Source: Nansenia antarctica
Lineage: Eukaryota; Chordata; Actinopteri; Argentiniformes; Microstomatidae
Assembly: GCA_963989245.1 (NCBI GenBank)
Contig: OZ022339.1
Coordinates: 91,811,142 to 91,875,141 of the forward strand
DNA length: 64,000 nt
Direction of reading: 5' to 3'
Shown here one piece after another: positions 62,001 to 64,000 of the stretch. Every line of letters begins with the position of its first letter. The first letter of the stretch is position 1. The notes beneath the pieces were generated by a model. The model made no database searches. It saw only the letters and a list, made by a program, of their open reading frames with translations, and was not told the origin of the DNA. A program made the position numbers and the translations under genes.

Positions 62001-63522
62001 ATTGAAGCATTGGAAAAACAGCGTCTGTTTTTTATAGTTGGACATACGATTTTTTTTCAGGTGAGAGAGTAAAGTCAAAATGACATTATCTGACTGCATT
62101 GCCCACAGCAATCCAATATTCAATTATAATTATGTTATAAATTGATATGGATCAATGTATACCTCTTATTAGATTATAAATACTCTGGTTGTTATGTTTG
62201 CCTTTTGGTTGACAGCAAAAGAGGGAGAGAGGAGGATAGAGAAGGAGAGAATGAGAAAGAGCAGGATGGTGTCAGCACACCAGAGAGAGAGAGAGCAAGA
62301 ACCAGGTGAGAAAGTGGACAGGTAGTCAAGACCACATAAGTAAGTAGCCTCTAATGGCCCATAGGGCAGGAGCCTATCTGCTGTTTCCGTAGCGTGAGGC
62401 GGCTTAATGTACAAGTTAGTACACCCCCTGGACATGACGCTGTGGGGGGGGGGGGGGTCCATGCCACCCCCCCAAGGCAGCAAACCTAGGGGAAACACTG
62501 CCACAATATACCAGGACTTAAGAAACGAGATGCCCAACAAAGGATTTGACAAACCCTGGCCCATTTTGCACAGTGGAAGTGGAAGAGTTTGAAGCAGCGG
62601 AGACAGGGTCAACCCTGAGTGGAGAGTCTACAGATAGTATGTTTACAGATATCGCACTACTTAAGATACACACCACATTAGTAACCCATCATATTCAGGA
62701 TAAATTATTTTAGACAGAAGCATGGATTTACCTGATGATGGAGTCCCAAATAACTTTCTCTATGCAACAATGTTTTATTGTGGATACAAATGAATGATTC
62801 AGATATGTTTGTGTGTCAGAGTGGAGTGTGTGCAGTGAAAGATGTTTGTGTGTGTGAAAACAGGCTTCCTGAGGAACGTGGTGTCAGGGGAACACTACAG
62901 ATTTGTGAGCATGTGGATGGCCCGCACTTCCTACCTGGCTGCCTTTGTCATCATGGTCATATTTGTAAGTATCTCCCTGTACCCATCTACAAACATTGGC
63001 ACCTTAAACAAGTGCATACCGGCTCAATGCCTAAATATTAAGGCTTATATCAGTACAGGGTCTCCCCAGGATGTTTGAACAGCGAGATGCTGGATTGCAT
63101 TAGCAAAACTAGACATGTATTTATTAATTCCTTGAGGAACATCATAACGGTTTCACTTTCGCTTTCGTTTTTAACAACAATGTTGTTGGCAATCAAAGAT
63201 GGTTATCTACACTGTCATTACTAAATATAATTTAATTTGCCTTGCAATCTTTATATAGTGGCACCGCAAAGTTCACAGTGTGAACACTCTTACAATCTTT
63301 GGGGAGAGCCCTGCCGTAACTGCTTGATGACATGTCACCGAATAACATGCAAAGATCCAAACCATTTTTGTGTAGGACTAGCCATTGAGTAGCCTTTATT
63401 TGGAGCCCTTGAGTTGTCGTCACCAGATCAGACATTGATGAGTTTCTGATGTCCATGTCTCCAGACCCTGTCGGTGTCGATGCTGCTACGCTACTCCCAC
63501 CACCAGATCTTTGTCTTCATTG
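46802..63522 (+). CDS. tmem259: Membralin (TMEM259), exons 1-7, 3' part beyond the window
   Basis: Membralin is a multi-pass ER membrane protein, linked by published work to ER-associated degradation and to motor-neuron survival. Exons: 46802-47014, 55376-55681, 55949-56063, 60179-60289, 60894-61016, 62864-62964 and 63465-63522, all with AG/GT borders and matching phases. They encode 342 residues, roughly the first half of the family's ~600. The reading starts MSENQGN, keeps [20 protein letters not shown] and RLFPPSFRRIFEFFVLLK, then a hydrophobic segment LFVLFILAYIHIAF (first membrane span). A luminal region follows, with CFGDGFSRFLLDEFLGYDD. A second span begins at SYLAAFVIMVIF. The start has A at -3 and an in-frame upstream stop. 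Recognition rests on remembered vertebrate membralin sequence and is strong. Confidence 0.95.
47446..48770. repeat. Complex of inverted and direct repeats (MITE-like)
   Basis: TGTCCACACC near 47447 and GGTGTGGACA near 48760 may be outer ends. CATAGCTTTCAGTCACGT and its near inverse, and CCTGACGGGCAAAA (47500) against TTTTGCCCGTCAGG (48159), are inner inverted pairs. A 126-bp direct repeat lies at 47608-47733 and 47991-48116. ACGTTTTTTTGATAAACG is repeated in inverted form near 48738. The element boundaries are uncertain. Confidence 0.5.
49003..50522. mobile_element. PIF/Harbinger-like non-autonomous element
   Basis: The ends AGGGCTCTGCACACAGCGTG and its inverse are flanked by TTA (49000-49002 and 50523-50525). 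A 3-bp TWA duplication is typical of PIF/Harbinger. The ends carry repeated GCGTGCGAT/ATCGCACGC motifs. No transposase is seen. Confidence 0.85.
50729..50816 (+). repeat. Degenerate tRNA-like sequence
   Basis: GGCAGAGTGGTATCAGCC (A-box-like) and GGGGGTTCGAATCCCGC (B box) lie at tRNA spacing. The acceptor stem pairs only partly (ATCACAG against TTCTGAT) and the T stem has a mismatch. It is a tRNA pseudogene or SINE head rather than a working tRNA. Confidence 0.55.
51258..51360. repeat. CTAT microsatellite
   Basis: Interrupted runs of CTAT in tmem259 intron 1. Confidence 0.85.
51762..51857. repeat. Three tandem 32-bp units
   Basis: GTGTGTTTCATCATATAGCA followed by TTCTGTAGGCTT is repeated three times. 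Confidence 0.9.
52040..52412. repeat. Dispersed Tc1/mariner-type MITE fragment
   Basis: This is the fullest copy of a family also seen at 8945, 24790, 26384 and 40020. It ends CCAAAAGAAGAGAAAATGCT, TTCACTGTCCCATTACTT, ACACAGGGCACTGTATA. Confidence 0.55.
52480..53470. other. Intronic sequence
   Basis: It starts with GGGTGTGTTCTCACTAGAAC, which looks like a DNA-transposon end, but no partner end was found. No gene. Confidence 0.35.
53472..55002 (+). mobile_element. TA-flanked TIR element, copy B (non-autonomous)
   Basis: The ends CCGTATTTTCCGCACTATAA and its inverse have TA on both sides (53470-53471 and 55003-55004), with subterminal repeats of GGCGCACCGGATTATAAGG. It is collinear with copy A in the opposite orientation, except for the segment where A has LTR-like sequence. 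The core 54073-54535 is shared with the hAT copies C and D. It lies 374 bp before tmem259 exon 2. Confidence 0.92.
55376..55681 (+). CDS. tmem259: tmem259 exon 2
   Basis: 102 codons, phase 0 at both ends, acceptor TCCTCCATAG. It encodes the first membrane segment ALFVLFILAYIHIAFSRSP, INCLEHVREKWP, RAPIFLQFYETDGF, then an unusually Gly/Glu-rich stretch (EGEGEGGGGLGL, HHEEEDEEE) before MTMEMFDNSSVQ. NSS is a plausible N-glycosylation site on the luminal side. Confidence 0.94.
55949..56063 (+). CDS. tmem259: tmem259 exon 3
   Basis: 115 nt, phase 0 in and phase 1 out, acceptor CTTGTCCAG, donor AAAG|GTATGC. It encodes FELDIEPRLKPSMSGGGGG, LNDSQDLSFSQAPTK. FELDIEP and LNDSQ are conserved in membralin. 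The glycine run looks like a fish-specific expansion. Confidence 0.92.
56731..57659. mobile_element. hAT element
   Basis: The ends CAGGGGTGCACACAA and TTATGTGCACCCCTG, with duplications ATAATAAT at 56723-56730 and 57660-57667. It is non-autonomous and inserted in a LINE 3' UTR. Confidence 0.9.
57881..58180. mobile_element. 300-bp MITE with 25-bp inverted ends
   Basis: AATGGACCTATCGCTAAGCC and its inverse GGCTTAGCGATAGGTCCATT are followed inward by ACGCCCC/GGGGGCGT. No target duplication is clear. Confidence 0.85.
58541..60178. other. tmem259 intron 3, 3' part
   Basis: No gene or clear transposon was recognised apart from a short TG tract before exon 4. Confidence 0.35.
60179..60289 (+). CDS. 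tmem259: tmem259 exon 4
   Basis: 111 nt, phase 1 in and out, acceptor GTCTTTAG after a TG repeat, donor CTGG|GTAAGC. It encodes WPQEEYIVEYSLEYGFLRLS, QTTRQRLNIPVMVVTL, a very conserved luminal segment of membralin. Confidence 0.95.
60373..60693. mobile_element. MITE in tmem259 intron 4
   Basis: The ends AAAGAGATAGTTCACCCAAA and TTGGGTGAACTATCCCTTT are inverted repeats of a type common in fish. The flanks contain TTA, but the exact duplication is not clear. Confidence 0.8.
60836..60860 (+). pseudogene. Partial duplicate of the tmem259 exon 5 start (decoy acceptor)
   Basis: CTGCAG is followed by CCCCAGTGAAGGACCAGTGA. The true exon 5 begins CAG|ATCCAGTGAAAGACCAGTGT. The copy has an AG acceptor but would read into a TGA in the gene's frame within seven codons. 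It looks like a short tandem duplication of the intron/exon border. Confidence 0.6.
60894..61016 (+). CDS. tmem259: tmem259 exon 5
   Basis: 123 nt, phase 1 in and out, acceptor CTATAACAG, donor AAAG|GTGTGT running straight into a GT repeat. It encodes DPVKDQCFGDGFSRFLLDEF, LGYDDILMSSVKALAENEEN. A truncated copy of the exon start, with its own AG, lies about 55 bp upstream at 60836-60860. Confidence 0.95.
61045..61270. repeat. DNA-transposon-like fragment
   Basis: GGTGCGTTTCC begins a segment with repeated GATGCGAATCACCT and TGGAAACGGC/TGGAAACAGG motifs. It looks like one end of a MITE. No partner end was found. Confidence 0.35.
61361..62500 (+). mobile_element. hAT element with transposase N-terminus remnant
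   Basis: The ends CAGTGTTCCCCCTACC and CCTAGGGGAAACACTG are inverted repeats. Both are followed inward by C/G-rich runs. A frame near 61430-61560 reads RRHQTSDKQATISAFFKRTQ, like the start of fish hAT proteins of the ZMYM/DUF4371 type. The flanks (ATGCCACA and CCACAATA) do not form a clean 8-bp duplication. Confidence 0.7.
62864..62964 (+). CDS. tmem259: tmem259 exon 6
   Basis: 101 nt, phase 1 in and phase 0 out, acceptor GAAAACAG, donor ATATTT|GTAAGT. It encodes FLRNVVSGEHYRFVSMWMAR, then TSYLAAFVIMVIF, the start of the second membrane span. Confidence 0.95.
63465..63522 (+). CDS. tmem259: tmem259 exon 7
   Basis: 58 nt, phase 0 in and phase 1 out, acceptor TGTCTCCAG, donor ATTG|GTGAGC. It encodes TLSVSMLLRYSHHQIFVFI, the end of the second membrane span and the start of the next. 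Later exons lie beyond the window. Confidence 0.94.
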
Positions 63523-63629
63523 GTGAGCTCACACATTCCAGTCTAACTACTGTATCTGTCCCCAAACAACCACTAGCTAGTTGGTTACTCCTAGGTGCTT
63601 CATATGGATAGGATTGGTTAAGATGATAG

Positions 63630-64000
63630 CAGAGGTGGGGGACTCGAGTCACATGACTTGACTCGAGTCGCAAATTTGAGGACTCGAGACTTGCTTGACT
63701 AACATTGATAAAAGACTTGACTTTGACTTGGTATTCATGACTTGAGACTTGACTTAGACTTGAGATACATGACTCGAAAGGACTCGAAATTTAATTTGAG
63801 CAATTATATTTAGCAATTCTAGATATTAAGACGTTAGAATGTTTTGTTTTGAAACGGGATTGGGTGACTTCTAGCGCAATGACCGTAACCTGTTACCTAG
63901 CAACCTACTGGACGCAGCACACCAGTAGAGGCCAATGGACAGCTGTCATGGCAGCGGTGCAGTGATTATTTTGGCGACAACGGTAATAACAAGTGAGCAG
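63630..64000. mobile_element. Left end of a DNA element, cut by the window
   Basis: CAGAGGTGGGGGACTCGAGT, then repeated ACTTGACTCGAGTC and GACTTGACTT motifs. This is a familiar hAT-type end in fish. The right end lies beyond 64000. Confidence 0.65.

Noticed and set aside
61353..62508. A clean 8-bp target duplication for the hAT-like element
   Set aside because: The flanks ATGCCACA and CCACAATA share only CCACA in shifted positions. The element is called on its ends and protein remnant instead.

Overview
This is nuclear DNA from a ray-finned (teleost) fish. It holds two intron-rich vertebrate genes embedded in a dense, nested mass of fish-type transposable elements: hAT, Tc1/mariner, PIF/Harbinger and piggyBac-like DNA elements, L2/Rex-like LINEs, tRNA-derived SINEs and Ty3/gypsy fragments. 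No bacterial, viral or organellar gene organisation is seen. The exact species cannot be told from the sequence.

Left edge (1-6.4 kb): a minus-strand LINE split by a three-exon, hAT-transposase-derived gene fragment, whose intron carries a 1.5 kb TIR element. Next to it is a Ty3/gypsy gag/LTR remnant interrupted by a hAT element.

8.3-22.5 kb, minus strand: the 3' eleven coding exons of a Polycomb-group SCML2/SCMH1 gene. In transcript order they encode two MBT repeats, a basic linker, the SLED domain and a C-terminal SAM domain. All junctions keep frame, giving 659 codons including the stop. The introns hold a mariner-piggyBac-SINE-LINE nest, a hAT inside a hAT, and a hAT carrying a LINE end.

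22.5-44.6 kb: the 5' part of that gene. It is mostly transposons and tandem repeats, with only weak candidates for the N-terminal exons. A likely untranslated first exon, with a YY1-like promoter motif, lies near 44.6 kb.

44.7-46.8 kb: the interval separating the two genes, which are arranged head to head.

46.8-63.5 kb, plus strand: the first seven coding exons (342 residues) of membralin (tmem259), an ER membrane protein. Its introns are again full of transposons. The gene runs off the right edge.

The most unusual signal is modular exchange between non-autonomous transposons. Elements with completely different terminal inverted repeats and target-site rules share the same internal core. 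There are also perfect long palindromes, a foldback Tc1 element, and a decoy copy of the start of tmem259 exon 5.
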